Positions 26,143-35,456 of a DNA stretch of 64,000 nucleotides are shown in pieces; within the stretch, counting starts at the first letter, position 1; each line of letters opens with the position of its first letter. The notes below the pieces were generated by a model. That model was not told the origin of the DNA, searched no databases, and saw nothing but the letters and a program-made list of their open reading frames with translations. The translations under genes and the position numbers were made by a program. Source of the stretch: DATFVA01 sp963747755 (GTDB taxonomy: Bacteria; Bacteroidota; Ignavibacteria; Ignavibacteriales; Ignavibacteriaceae); NCBI GenBank assembly GCA_963747755.1, contig CAVVGK010000014.1, forward strand, positions 558,001 to 622,000, given 5' to 3'.

Positions 26143-28152
26143 TCAGATGTCGGGTTTTTCCCCGGGGTAAAGCACAACCTTCACCACATCCTCTCCAAGG
26201 TACTGAGCTGCCGCAGACATTATATCATCCGATGTCATCTCATCCACCCACTGGCTGTAATCCAGCATCTCATCAGGGTTATCATTATACTGCAGATAAT
26301 CCTCCAACGTACCCAGCCAGTATCTGTTTTGCTTTACTCTTACCTCCTGTTCCCTTCTCTGCGTCTCCTTCACCTTCGTCATTACCGTCTCATCAGGACC
26401 AAGAGTTTTTATCGAATCCAGCACACTGAAAAATGTCTTCGTAAGCTCATCCACCCGCTCAGGACTGCAGCCGAACTCAAAGTTGAGATCATAATGAGGA
26501 TCATGGAACCGGTATATCGCCTTATAGAGTCCGACGCCGTATGTGCCGCTTTTATCCTCTCTTATTGCTTCCCTCAGCTTAATATTCAGTACATCAACCA
26601 ACGATTGCATAATGTATTCATTCTTCCTTGTGAAATCCATATCCCCCACATACGTAATCTTTACAGCACTCTTCGGCTCAATTCCTGCCCTTACTTCCTT
26701 TGTAATCTCTCCTCTTACATTTTTATATTTAAGATCGACGGAACCCTCTACCCTTCCGCCGGAAGGAAGTCCTCCAAGGTAAGTTTCAACCATCGGCTTA
26801 AGAGCGGCCGTATCAATGTTCCCTGCAAAAATGAAAGTAAAGTCGCCCGCATCTTTAAAGCGGTCTTTAAAAATACTTAATGCTCTTTCCGGGTTCATCT
26901 CATCAAGCATGGCTAGCGAAATCGGGCGCGATCTGAAGTGATAGTTTGATAAAGTCACCTGCATCGTATCGTCAAATGCCGCTTCCGGATCATTGCTCCT
27001 GTTCTGAAGATATGACCTGAACGTGTTCATCATAGATGAATAACAGCTTGAATCTATCTTTGGTGAAGTGAACCATGCATATATAAGCTGGAAAAGAGTT
27101 TCTACGTCTTTCGGACTCGCGCCTCCCTTGAAGCCTTCATAATTAAATCCGATATAAGGATGTACACTCACCAGCTTTCCCGTAAGATATTTTTCAAGTT
27201 CTGTTTTGCTGAACCCTGCCAGCCCCGATTGCGCTGCCAGTCGCGGAGCAAAATCAGCAGAAACGTATTCGCTGTCGGGCACTAGCGAAGAACCGCCGGG
27301 ACTAAAAGCCGCAAACAAAACCTCATCATTCTTAAAGTCGGTAGGTTTCAAAATAACCTTCACGCCGTTAGCCAGCGTCCAGCTGGTTATCCCGAGTGCG
27401 GGATCACTAACCGACAACACTACAGGTCCGGGCAGAGGAGGAATCTCAACCAGAGGTTTTGAAGACACTTTATCCACGTAAGCAGCAAGTTCCTCATTAT
27501 CCACCTTACTTATCACCGAAGCAAGCTCCTGCTCCCCGGGTATTATAAGTCCCTCCTTTTCAGGCGAGTTAACCATCACCACCCTGTTCTCAGCATTAAG
27601 CAGCTCAGCGGCAACCTCATTCACCTCATCCAGAGTGATCGAAGGAACCAGTTCCTGCACAAGGTCATAAGTGTCATCAATTGAAACCAGGGGATTATTG
27701 TAGAGGAAATTCTGTTCCATCGCCCCGATTATACTTCGGGATTCAGTTTTATCCTTTTCGGCCAGCATTTTTTCAGAATTTCTTAATGCAGCCGTTTTTT
27801 GTCTCTCCAGCTCGGTTGAAGTAACACCGAACTGTTTTATTCTTTCCGCTTCACGAAGAATAGCTTCCAGTCCCCTGCCGATGCCGCCCTCGTTCACCAT
27901 AGCTGCAAGGTAACTTAGATCGGCCGCCTTAACGAAGTGCTGACTGCCCGACTGTGCATTTGCAAAAGGCGGATCGGGAAGTAAGGTAAGTTCACGAAAT
28001 CTGTCGTTCAGAATCCCGTAAAATATTTTATGCGCAAGCGCTTTCCTGTAGTCATCCCCCGTTTTAATCACTTCTGGATCTCTTATATAATACAGAGAAA
28101 CGGAAGTATACCTTGCCTCCTTATCCGATGTAATTCACGCTAAACGTTTCAT
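26143..28152 (-). pseudogene. M16 peptidase (pitrilysin/PqqL-like), N-terminal domain deleted
   Basis: About 650 codons of an M16 zinc-peptidase-like protein remain. The open part covers the second half of the first repeat domain (ILNDRFRELTLLPDPPFANA, GGIGRGLEAILREAERI in parts) and a complete second domain (WTLANGVKVILKPTDFKNDE to VVKVVLYPGEK). The zinc-binding HxxEH of the N-terminal domain is missing. Upstream, codons of the family continue (SDKEARYTSVSLYYIRDPE) back to a TGA. Just before that is ATG AAA CGT TTA GCG with a strong GGAGGG site at 28152. This looks like the original start joined to the middle of the gene by an internal deletion with a frame change. It is probably non-functional. 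Confidence 0.8.
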
Positions 28153-28343
28153 CGGACCCTCCTTTAAATTTGAATTCACCGATTCATTTTAACATAGGAT
28201 GAGGCTTTGAATAGTTCCCCGAATCAACCGGATCTCTGCATAAGTCCCGCCCACAAAGAAACCAGTGCGAACCAGCCCTAAAATAGCGATTATCAATTAA
28301 CAGAAGCAATATTTTAAACCTGCGCTCCTCTTCCGGCTCTAAA

Positions 28344-28997
28344 CTACAACAATATAGAAGCCGTACTCGTCCAGTAAACCTTCCTCTTATAAGACGTTCC
28401 GCCGACAGCAGCCAGGTAAACAACCGGTGAAGAATACTTCGCGAGCAGTTTTTTAACCGCAATATCAGTTACAACCTCAAGATCATACCTTCCCCCGGGT
28501 TCGCGGTCCGGTATTTCAGTTACCAGCGGAACAATTTCTTCGCCGCTGTTAAGGAAACAAAGATAAATGAACAGGAGTGCAGGGAAAGACAAATTAGAGT
28601 CATCCCCGAGCACGAAAGAAAGACGAAGAACCATATTTTCAAACGAAGCTGAATCCAGCCTGAGGGGCAGTCCCGGAGGAGTAATAACATTCGCCGTTGT
28701 CAGCCGGCCATGCCGGGCCAGACGGGTATTCATCGAAACCATTTTCTGAAAATAATTAGAACCCCGCACCTTAGCCGCCGACCATATCTCCCTGAGCTCA
28801 GGCACAGCATTAATCGACGAAGAAAATTTGTTAGCTGCGCCGAAATTCTTCCTGGTACCTTCAGCCTTTTTTGAATCAGGGATCCTTTGATTTAATGGTC
28901 TGGCATAAGCTATGTTTTTTCCATTGCGGGTTCTGAAGATCAGATTATCCACCCTTCCGTGCAGGTCCCCAATGGCAGAGGATTTACGATACGCCAT
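28344..28997 (-). CDS. Hypothetical protein
   Basis: A 217-residue protein I do not recognise. It starts MAYRKSSAIGDLHGRVDNLI followed by FRTRNGKNIAYARPL, an N-terminal hairpin like those in some Bacteroidota families (DUF6266-like, weak). A helical middle (FGAANKFSSSINAVPELREIW in parts) is followed by a beta-rich C-terminus (LRLDSASFENMVLRLSFVLG). It has no signal peptide or TM. It lies between the M16 pseudogene and the tRNA, before the island. The 185-bp gap 28159-28343 is empty. Confidence 0.55.
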   Translation of the reverse strand: MAYRKSSAIGDLHGRVDNLIFRTRNGKNIAYARPLNQRIPDSKKAEGTRKNFGAANKFSSSINAVPELREIWSAAKVRGSNYFQKMVSMNTRLARHGRLTTANVITPPGLPLRLDSASFENMVLRLSFVLGDDSNLSFPALLFIYLCFLNSGEEIVPLVTEIPDREPGGRYDLEVVTDIAVKKLLAKYSSPVVYLAAVGGTSYKRKVYWTSTASILL

Positions 28998-29048
28998 AAT
29001 AATTCCCTTATTTGTTAGCCGAAATATACAGCTTTTTTAGTTGGGGAT

Positions 29049-29081
29049 GAAGCGGTGGTGAAGCGGTGGTGAAGCGGTGGT
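29049..29081. repeat. 11-bp microrepeat, three copies
   Basis: GAAGCGGTGGT occurs three times head to tail and is followed by GAAGCGTATG. The same element in one copy is at 14011 (GAAGCGGTGG then TGAGGCGTATG). It lies 140-170 bp before the tRNA gene and may be a small mobile or slippage-prone sequence. Confidence 0.7.
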
Positions 29082-29216
29082 GAAGCGTATGTGGGACGGT
29101 TAAGGCAAGGGGGAAAGCAGTATCGGTGCAGTAAAAAAATGAGCTTTGCTGCCGCCCAAAATCTATTGCATAGAATACAAAATTATATTAGTTTTGAAGC
29201 TCTCAAATAGAGGAAT

Positions 29217-29292
29217 GCTGGCGTAGCTCAGCTGGTAGAGCAGCTGATTTGTAATCAGCCGGTCGGCGGTTCAAATCCGTCCGCCAGCTCCA
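29217..29292 (+). tRNA. tRNA-Thr (anticodon TGT)
   Basis: A full 76-nt cloverleaf with encoded CCA. The acceptor stem GCTGGCG pairs with CGCCAGC. The D arm is AGCTCAGCTGGTAGAGC (in part), the anticodon stem GCTGA/TCAGC with loop TTTGTAA gives anticodon TGT, and the T arm has GGTTCAAATCC. It reads ACA and related Thr codons. An integrase gene starts 125 bp downstream and base composition changes here, so the 3' end of this tRNA is the likely attachment site. Confidence 0.97.
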
Positions 29293-29416
29293 CATTTTGA
29301 ACGAAAATCGAAAGAAGACAACTGATCTTTCTTTGATTTTAGGCTAAAGTCACTGAACATTTACTGAACACTTTCAGGTTGGATGTACAGTAAAACTAAA
29401 ATCAAAGGAGGTCAGA

Positions 29417-30433
29417 ATGTTTCTTGGTAAAAGGTCCAACGGTATTTACTTCGTCGAATTCTTCGATGAAGCGCAATTCAAAACCCGCCGGGTTTCCACA
29501 GGCACAAAAAACAAAAAACTGGCTGCAGAATTTCTCCGTAAAATGGAACTCAACAGGTTCCAGCCCCCTGTCCAGAAGAAGATTCTTCTAAGTGAATTTG
29601 AAAAGGAATATCTTCAGAATTTCGGATGCAACTTCTCCTCAGCTTATATCAAATCGATTAAACTTTCCTTCAGGCAATTGAGAAAGCATACTGGGGATGC
29701 GAATCTCTCTTCGATGACAAGGCAGACAGCTCAGATATTTTTCTCCAGCATTCATTCCAGAGCAAAACGTGCTTCTACCTTATACTATCGGACACTTAAG
29801 GCTGCTTTTAACCGGGCCATCGAGTGGGAATACTTACAAGAGAATCCCTTCAAATATGTTAAGCTGCCTCGTACAATAAAGAAGATTCCCCTATTCATAG
29901 ATGAAGAGGAACTTAATCTTATTATTAAGTCTACGGAGCATCCGGATCTGAGGGATCTGTTCGCATTAGCTTTCTACAGCGGTTTAAGGCTAAGTGAAAT
30001 CCTGAACCTGAAGTGGGAGCACGTTGAATTTCAGGAAAAGATGCTCTACGTAAGAAATCAGAAAGAATTTACACTGAAAGGAAAAAAGGATAGAGTTGTT
30101 CCTATAAGTTCCAAGCTAATAGGAATACTTGAAAATAGAATCAAAAGTATTCCAAATCCAGATGGAAGATATATCTTTGAGAAATGCCTGGGAGTCAAAT
30201 ATAATGCTGACTATATAAGTAAAAAGTTCAAAAAGAGTATTATAGCTGCCGAACTTAATCCGGATATTCATTTTCATACTCTAAGACATAGCTTTGCAAG
30301 TAACCTGGTGCAACGTGGAGCATCACTGTATGTGGTGAAAGAATTGATGGGTCATTCGGATATCTCTACGACTCAGGTGTATTCTCACTTATCAGTTGAG
30401 AGTTTAAAGCAGGCTATTTATTTATTTGGTTGA
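29417..30433 (+). CDS. Tyrosine recombinase / integrase
   Basis: A 338-residue phage-type integrase. The N-terminal part has an Arm-like start (MFLGKRSNGIYFVEFFDE) and a SAM-like core-binding domain at about 60-150. The catalytic domain has Arg in SGLRLSEILNLKW, the Lys hairpin before DRVVPISSK, the HxLRH motif in HFHTLRHSFASNLV, and MGHSDISTTQVYSHL, where the last Tyr is the nucleophile. It has a very strong ribosome site (AAAGGAGG). Sitting 125 bp from tRNA-Thr, it is the likely island integrase. It resembles the broken recombinase at 33115-34074. Confidence 0.92.
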   Translation: MFLGKRSNGIYFVEFFDEAQFKTRRVSTGTKNKKLAAEFLRKMELNRFQPPVQKKILLSEFEKEYLQNFGCNFSSAYIKSIKLSFRQLRKHTGDANLSSMTRQTAQIFFSSIHSRAKRASTLYYRTLKAAFNRAIEWEYLQENPFKYVKLPRTIKKIPLFIDEEELNLIIKSTEHPDLRDLFALAFYSGLRLSEILNLKWEHVEFQEKMLYVRNQKEFTLKGKKDRVVPISSKLIGILENRIKSIPNPDGRYIFEKCLGVKYNADYISKKFKKSIIAAELNPDIHFHTLRHSFASNLVQRGASLYVVKELMGHSDISTTQVYSHLSVESLKQAIYLFG

Positions 30434-30527
30434 GAAAAAATAGAAGACTTTATAAATTCGCAATTAAAATAATTTGTGAAGTAAATTATAAACATTTAGT
30501 AACCCCTATATCTAATGAGAGAATAAT

Positions 30528-31349
30528 ATGCGGGATGAAGAATATACTCTACCAAAATTAAAAAAAATCTTTTTATATGCTCATCGAAATGAATTCTATT
30601 ATAGGATTTTAGAAAACATTTATGATATATATGAAGAAGAATTTATAATCTTATTTAATGAGTTCTATAATGATCTAATCAATACTTTCGACCCGAAAAA
30701 AAAGGAAGGCATCGAGGAAAACTTATTTCAATATGACCTTATGCAGAACGTTTGCAATATCATCTACTATTCTCTTGGTATTTATAAACACGGATATGAA
30801 ACTGAAATGCTTTCCAGAGAAGAAAAGGAAGCTATTGCTCTAATTCATTTCAAAACCGAAAAGGAAAAATTAGAGAAACAGTCTAAATTAGAATTGCTTG
30901 CAAATCAGAAAGGGATTAGTTTTTATGTATTTTATTTAGATAGAAGCAGAATCAAATTTGAGATCGAATCATTATTTCTGCTACCCAAAATCCTCCTCTC
31001 TATGTCAAGTACTAATACCTCTATTGTAACAGAAAATTATAAGTCGAGGTTGGATGAAAAGAATAAATTAATTTCATTTATGGAGGATAACGCATCTCAT
31101 GGGCTAAAATTTAAGGGTGGGAAATTAACTGAAGAGAATAAATTGATGTACGAAGCTATTCTTAATATTCATCTGGAACTGGTGCAACAACACGGAAAAG
31201 GTCACAAATCAAGTTTAACGAAAGCGACAGCGATATATTTAAAGGGTATTGGAGTTAAATATCCTAACCAAAATGAAATCAAAAATATTTCGGCACGAAT
31301 TGGCCGTTTAAAGAAGCAAGGGAGGATTCATAAAAACAAAATAATATAA
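30528..31349 (+). CDS. Hypothetical island protein
   Basis: A 273-residue, strongly charged, mostly helical protein that I do not recognise. The N-terminal half is rich in Tyr, Glu and Ile (YYRILENIYDIYEEEFIIL), a coiled-coil-like charged stretch follows (KTEKEKLEKQSKLELL), and the C-terminus ends in a basic helical segment (ISARIGRLKKQGRIHKNK) that may bind nucleic acid. It has no signal or TM. It lies between the integrase and the second recombinase module and may be cargo or an accessory recombination protein. Confidence 0.6.
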   Translation: MRDEEYTLPKLKKIFLYAHRNEFYYRILENIYDIYEEEFIILFNEFYNDLINTFDPKKKEGIEENLFQYDLMQNVCNIIYYSLGIYKHGYETEMLSREEKEAIALIHFKTEKEKLEKQSKLELLANQKGISFYVFYLDRSRIKFEIESLFLLPKILLSMSSTNTSIVTENYKSRLDEKNKLISFMEDNASHGLKFKGGKLTEENKLMYEAILNIHLELVQQHGKGHKSSLTKATAIYLKGIGVKYPNQNEIKNISARIGRLKKQGRIHKNKII

Positions 31350-31358
31350 AATTAAATT

Positions 31359-31380
31359 TTCACGTTTACGCAAACGTGAA
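31359..31380. promoter_or_regulatory. Perfect 9-bp palindrome, candidate operator
   Basis: TTCACGTTT and AAACGTGAA form a perfect inverted repeat with a 4-nt centre (ACGC), just after the stop of the hypothetical gene. It is the first of three successive inverted repeats before the next gene and is not followed by a T-run, so operator binding is as likely as a hairpin role. Confidence 0.55.
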
Positions 31381-31395
31381 TATTTAAATGTTACT

Positions 31396-31425
31396 TTTCC
31401 AGTGTAATGAGAAGTACACTGGAAA
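31396..31425. promoter_or_regulatory. Perfect 11-bp inverted repeat, candidate operator
   Basis: TTTCCAGTGTA and TACACTGGAAA are perfectly complementary with an 8-nt spacer (ATGAGAAG). No T-run follows. The length and spacing suit a dimeric DNA-binding protein such as the HTH protein encoded directly downstream. Confidence 0.55.
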
Positions 31426-31444
31426 TATTAACTGACAACAAATC

Positions 31445-31484
31445 AGCCACAGATGAAGAAATTCTTCATTTGTGGCTTTTTTTA
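31445..31484 (+). terminator. Strong intrinsic terminator just before an ATG
   Basis: AGCCACA and TGTGGCT, followed inward by ATGAAGAA and TTCTTCAT, form a long hairpin with a run of T after it. The next gene starts 3 nt beyond the T-run. The structure would end transcripts from upstream and mask the ribosome site of the HTH/zinc-ribbon gene, so it may work as an attenuator. Confidence 0.75.
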
Positions 31485-31486
31485 TT

Positions 31487-32002
31487 ATGAATAAAAATCT
31501 AAAAAATAAACGACGACTGAATCCCTATCTAATCAAGAAAAATCGGGCATATACCTTTGCCGAGGTTGCTGAAATCTACGATAAACACATAAGAACCATC
31601 CAACAGTGGAGGAAAGATGGACTGCAGGTGGTTGATGAATCCTGTAAACCTTACTTAGTTATGGGGAGTGAAGTCCAGCGATATCTGACTCGCCGAAATG
31701 CAAAATCGAGGGTTCCACTCAAAGAGGGTGAATTTTATTGCACTAAATGCAGAGCTGCCGTTACCAGCCTGCCAGAAAATATAAGAGTAAGCATCACTGG
31801 CAAAAAGATTGGGAAAACCGGTATCCAGGCTATACTGAAAGGAATCTGCCAATACTGTAATACCTCTCTGAGGAGATTTTCAACAGTAGAAAAAATCACA
31901 AAAATGAAGATTGAAGGACTGATGTTAACAGAGCATCCTTTAATATTAATTGAGAACGTTGATCACTCCCCTAACACTGACATTAAGGAGATATTAGAAT
32001 GA
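31487..32002 (+). CDS. HTH and zinc-ribbon protein of a recombinase module
   Basis: A 171-residue protein. I start it at 31487 (MNKNLKNKRRLNPYL); an upstream GTG would lie inside the terminator. Residues about 20-60 are a MerR/excisionase-like HTH (YTFAEVAEIYDKHIRTIQQW). A zinc ribbon follows with two Cys pairs (CTKC and CQYC) 40 residues apart. Its stop overlaps the next recombinase start by 4 nt, so the two are co-translated. It is probably a recombination-directionality or regulatory factor for that recombinase. Confidence 0.75.
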   Translation: MNKNLKNKRRLNPYLIKKNRAYTFAEVAEIYDKHIRTIQQWRKDGLQVVDESCKPYLVMGSEVQRYLTRRNAKSRVPLKEGEFYCTKCRAAVTSLPENIRVSITGKKIGKTGIQAILKGICQYCNTSLRRFSTVEKITKMKIEGLMLTEHPLILIENVDHSPNTDIKEILE

Positions 32003-33114
32003 ATATCAGAAACATCCGGATTAAGATAAAATACAATGATTGGTTAATAGAGGCAAAAGGATTAGCTGAATCGACAGCTGACAAAATGATCCGGGCCGTA
32101 GATCTTTATGAGGAATTTACTTCATTTACAGATTTTAATGGTTTTAATTCAGAGAGGGCAAAAGAATTCAAGAAGTGGCTCCGGAACAGGAAAACAAAGG
32201 GGAAATCCTTAGCCTTCAACTCATACCGAACTTACTTAATACATCTGAAAGCGTTTTTTGAGTGGCTGATAACCCAACCCGGTTATAAAAGTAAGATCAC
32301 TTCTGATTCATTAGAATATTTGCGAATTACTAAAAAGGAGAACAGAATAGTTTCGCAGGAAACAATCAGGAAATTTCCTCATAATGCATATATCAAGAAA
32401 TTAGCTGACTCCATTGAGGGCAAAAGCGACGTTGAACTGAGAAATAAAGCTTTAATTTCATTTACTTTCCTGACTGGTATGAGGGATAGCGCAGTCATAT
32501 CATTACCATTAAAATCCATAGATACAGATAAGCTTATCGTTTTTCAAAATCCGGTTTATGGAGTCAAAACAAAGTTTTCCAAAACTATATACTCAAAAAT
32601 TTTCAAATTCGATGAAACGCTATTAAACAATTTTATCTTTTGGTACCAGCATTTATTAGAAATCGGGTTTACAGAAAATGATCCGGTTTTTCCGAGATCC
32701 AAGTCTACTCAAGGTGAAAATTCATTATCGTTTGAGGAATCAACTCACATAGAGCCCATCTTCTGGGAATCAACCAGTAGTATGAGGGAAATCTTTAAAA
32801 AGACTGCTAAAGAAGCAGATTTGCCATATTTCCAGCCCCATACTTTCAGACACTCCGCAATTTTCTATGCACTTAAACTTACCCGAAGTGGAGATGAATT
32901 GAAAGCGGTTTCCCAGAATTTTGGTCACGAGGATGTAAGTACAACGCTCTCTGTCTATGCCCAGTATGAGCCGGAAAAATTAATCGATGTATTGGGTAAT
33001 CTGGATTATTCGGGAAAACAGATTCTGAGAAATGAAACACTCATTGAAGAATTGCAAAAAATGATTAATCAAAAAAATGGACAAAACCCAAAACTGAGCC
33101 AGTTGGGTAATTAA
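31999..33114 (+). CDS. Second tyrosine recombinase
   Basis: A 371-residue site-specific recombinase. The N-terminal core-binding domain starts IKYNDWLIEAKGLAESTADK. The catalytic domain has FLTGMRDSAVISLPL for the first Arg, the H-x-x-R cluster in FQPHTFRHSAIFYAL, and NFGHEDVSTTLSVYAQY with the nucleophilic Tyr. It is translationally coupled to the HTH/zinc-ribbon gene before it and directly abuts the broken recombinase after it, giving a three-gene recombinase set. It is divergent from the tRNA-proximal integrase and may mobilise a separate nested element. Confidence 0.9.
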   Translation: MNIRNIRIKIKYNDWLIEAKGLAESTADKMIRAVDLYEEFTSFTDFNGFNSERAKEFKKWLRNRKTKGKSLAFNSYRTYLIHLKAFFEWLITQPGYKSKITSDSLEYLRITKKENRIVSQETIRKFPHNAYIKKLADSIEGKSDVELRNKALISFTFLTGMRDSAVISLPLKSIDTDKLIVFQNPVYGVKTKFSKTIYSKIFKFDETLLNNFIFWYQHLLEIGFTENDPVFPRSKSTQGENSLSFEESTHIEPIFWESTSSMREIFKKTAKEADLPYFQPHTFRHSAIFYALKLTRSGDELKAVSQNFGHEDVSTTLSVYAQYEPEKLIDVLGNLDYSGKQILRNETLIEELQKMINQKNGQNPKLSQLGN

Positions 33115-34074
33115 ATGTTAGCCGATTTAGTTCATAATATTGAAAAAGAATTTTCACTCGAGGATATCGACAAATTACAACAGCTTTTATCGTCTATCAA
33201 AGACCAAAAGAAGGAAAAGCTAAATGACAGCCCTACCCTTAAGAAATTCTATGATGAATATGTCAATTATGTAAAAATTACCTTATCCAGGATTATTTAA
33301 GATCAGTGAAATTTTCATTTAAGATTTTAATGGATGAATTTGGAAAAGATCAGAAGTTACCTGAAATCAGCGTCAAGGATGCTGAAGACTTCAAAATTCG
33401 AAGGATAAAAACTGCACCAAAAGGCTATGCGGTCTATATACGCACAATCCGTGCAGCTTTTAATATCGCCGTTGATTGGGAACTGATCCCCACAAATCCT
33501 TTCGCAAAGATAAAATTCCGGAAGACACAGATAACAAAACCACCTACCTAACCGAGAATGAGTTCAACAAGATACTACCCCTGACAGCGAGTCCTGACCT
33601 AAAGAATCTCTTTATAGTCTGTTTTTACACCGGGATCCGTTTGAGCGAAGCTGTCAATCTGAGATGGAGGAATATAAACCTTAAGCAAAAGCTACTAACC
33701 ATAGGAGATAGTGAATTTACTACCAAGAATGCCCGCCAGAGAATAATTCCTCTCTGTGGCCAGGTTATGAGTGTATTAAGCAAAATCCGGTGAAGAAACC
33801 AGATTCATATGTATTCTCAAAATCCAATGGATTCCCTTTCCGGAAAGAATATGTCTCAAAGAAATTCAAGGATATTTCCAGGAGAGCCGGATTAAACGAA
33901 GATATACATTTTCATTCACTGAGACATTCCTTTGCTTCGAACCTGGCTATGAAGGGTGTCCCTATAGTAACAATAAAAGACCTGCTGGGGCATTCTTCTA
34001 TAGTTACGACTCAGATTTATAGTCACTCTAATGTTGAATCTTTAATAAATGCAATTTCAAAATTCGATAAATGA
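33115..34074 (+). pseudogene. Third tyrosine recombinase, broken by three frameshifts
   Basis: Four overlapping reading frames join into one recombinase similar to the tRNA-proximal integrase. Pieces: 33115-33300 (core-binding, ending KKFYDEYVNYVK), then KFSFKILMDEFGKD to NPFAKIKFRK, then LTENEFNKILPL to CGQVMSVLSK (with FYTGIRLSEAVNLRW), then KPDSYVFSK to ISKFDK (with HFHSLRHSFAS and LLGHSSIVTTQIYSH). Each junction (about 33270, 33530 and 33785) is explained by one missing base in or next to an A-run. All catalytic residues are still encoded. It is either a recent pseudogene or affected by homopolymer errors. Confidence 0.88.
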
Positions 34075-34127
34075 GCAAATACCGTCTAATAAAGACATAT
34101 ACACAATAAATTACTGAAGGAGATATA

Positions 34128-34415
34128 ATGGAAAATCGTAAAATGATTTCAGAGGTTCTTCAAAAAATCCTGGGCAGGTTAGAACAGTTAAAAGAAATGG
34201 TCGGGAAGATCCCTGATCAGGATTTGGAGAATATTATGGACTACCACTTTCAAGAATTGGGGACTAATATCAATGCTAATCTGGATTTTATGGCAATGAT
34301 AGTCACAAGGACAGCAGACGGTCAGGATTCTGAAAGCAGTAATAAACCAAAGATGAGTAATCAGGAGCTTGAAAAATACTTTCAAGAACACTGGGATGTT
34401 TTAATTTTTCCCTAA
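34128..34415 (+). CDS. Small hypothetical protein
   Basis: A 95-residue acidic protein with a strong ribosome site (GGAGATATA before the ATG). It is helical in the first half (ISEVLQKILGRLEQLKEMVG) and ends HWDVLIFP. I do not recognise it. It follows the broken recombinase on the same strand and closes the plus-strand part of the island. The 198 bp up to 34613 has no gene and must include the convergent transcript ends. Confidence 0.6.
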   Translation: MENRKMISEVLQKILGRLEQLKEMVGKIPDQDLENIMDYHFQELGTNINANLDFMAMIVTRTADGQDSESSNKPKMSNQELEKYFQEHWDVLIFP

Positions 34416-34613
34416 AAGGAAAATTCCAATGTACATTAATTGAATTTCATTCGATTTTGGCAAGAGGATGTAGATTTCCGACTGATCAGCGATCAGCCGG
34501 CCCTAGTATTTGCATCGACTATTTCCAATTGATAATTCTGAATATCGTACCTGAATTTTTATGGGTTTGCTTTGATTCAGTAAAAGAAAGGTGATAATAG
34601 AACTTGTGAGACT

Positions 34614-35165
34614 TTAATTCTTAATATTAATTTGTATATCTACATCATTTTTTTGACAAATATATTCCTTATTAACAAAATCAAGACCAGGATCTATCTT
34701 AATTTCAAACTCATCGGTTACAATTACTCTTCTGTGCTTAATTGCAGGCAAAATTTGGCAATTAAAAGAATATTTTGATTTCAACTCGGTCTCTAAATCT
34801 TCAATCGTCATATCAAATTTATTTGATGAATCATTTGGGATAGTAAGAGTATAAATTTTACAATTTTCTAATGATACACACAAATCTAAGATTCGGATTA
34901 GATTAAGAAATCCTCTATCCTTTTTTCTAATATATCTATCATGTATTTCGATTTGATTTGTTGATCTTAGATATGGTCTAAATATTTTGGGGAAATCAAA
35001 CTTTTTCCCTTTTTTAGAGACGATACTTCTTGAACTCGAAATAAATTTGCTTGTAGCTGGAGGGCTATTAAAGTTTCGCATACTTAATATTTCTACAGAA
35101 TCATCACCAACTAATTCGGATTTTATCTCCTTTAATTCAGTATGAATTATTTTATCCTCGGTCAT
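34614..35165 (-). CDS. MIT_C (PLD-like)-fold protein
   Basis: A 183-residue protein. Its C-terminal half matches, by eye, the phospholipase-D-like domain of eukaryotic MITD1 (MIT_C): IEIHDRYIRKKDRGFLNLIRI around His75, then KHRRVIVTDEFEIKIDPGLDF around His144, with the terminal G-L-D. In MITD1 this fold binds phospholipids, and catalytic activity is not established. The gene is the last of a set with a small protein and an AAA/DUF3696 ATPase. The same G-L-D pattern occurs in the partner of the second ATPase of this island, which suggests a common effector type. Confidence 0.65.
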   Translation of the reverse strand: MTEDKIIHTELKEIKSELVGDDSVEILSMRNFNSPPATSKFISSSRSIVSKKGKKFDFPKIFRPYLRSTNQIEIHDRYIRKKDRGFLNLIRILDLCVSLENCKIYTLTIPNDSSNKFDMTIEDLETELKSKYSFNCQILPAIKHRRVIVTDEFEIKIDPGLDFVNKEYICQKNDVDIQINIKN

Positions 35166-35215
35166 AAATGCTAAATTTAAAAGAACATTAATTCTGGAGT
35201 TCGGATTAAACGATT

Positions 35216-35455
35216 TTAATTCAGAAAGATTTTAAAAAATAGTTTATCACCGTACAAGTGATTTTTAAATAAATAAAAAAATCCTTTTCTCTTATTTAAA
35301 CATACTTCAAATGTTTTCTTATTTTTCTTGGAAGTGATAATTTTAACATTGCTTAGATTTTTATTATAAGTATATGCATCCCAAATTTCTTCCTTTTCAA
35401 AATAATTTTGGATTGTCTTAAATATAGATTCACAAAATACAATCTCTTGCTGCAT
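35216..35455 (-). CDS. Small protein between ATPase and MIT_C-like genes
   Basis: A 79-residue basic protein starting MQQEIVFCESIFKTIQNYF. An upstream in-frame start inside the ATPase gene is less likely because the 35455 ATG directly follows the ATPase stop. It is rich in Lys, Asn and Phe (SKKNKKTFEVCLNKRKGFFYL), with alternating strands. I do not recognise it. Position between the ATPase and the MIT_C-like protein suggests a linker or inhibitor role, which is inference only. Confidence 0.6.
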   Translation of the reverse strand: MQQEIVFCESIFKTIQNYFEKEEIWDAYTYNKNLSNVKIITSKKNKKTFEVCLNKRKGFFYLFKNHLYGDKLFFKIFLN

Positions 35456-35456
35456 T

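Noticed and set aside
24997..26880. A 627-codon plus-strand open frame through the 48-bp array
   Set aside because: The repeat length is a multiple of three, so open frames arise automatically on both strands; the 3' part is antisense to the M16 pseudogene. No start signal or family match.
29293..34613. A second copy of the tRNA-Thr 3' end as an inner attachment site
   Set aside because: I looked for GGTTCAAATCC and CGCCAGCTCCA downstream and found no second copy in the window.
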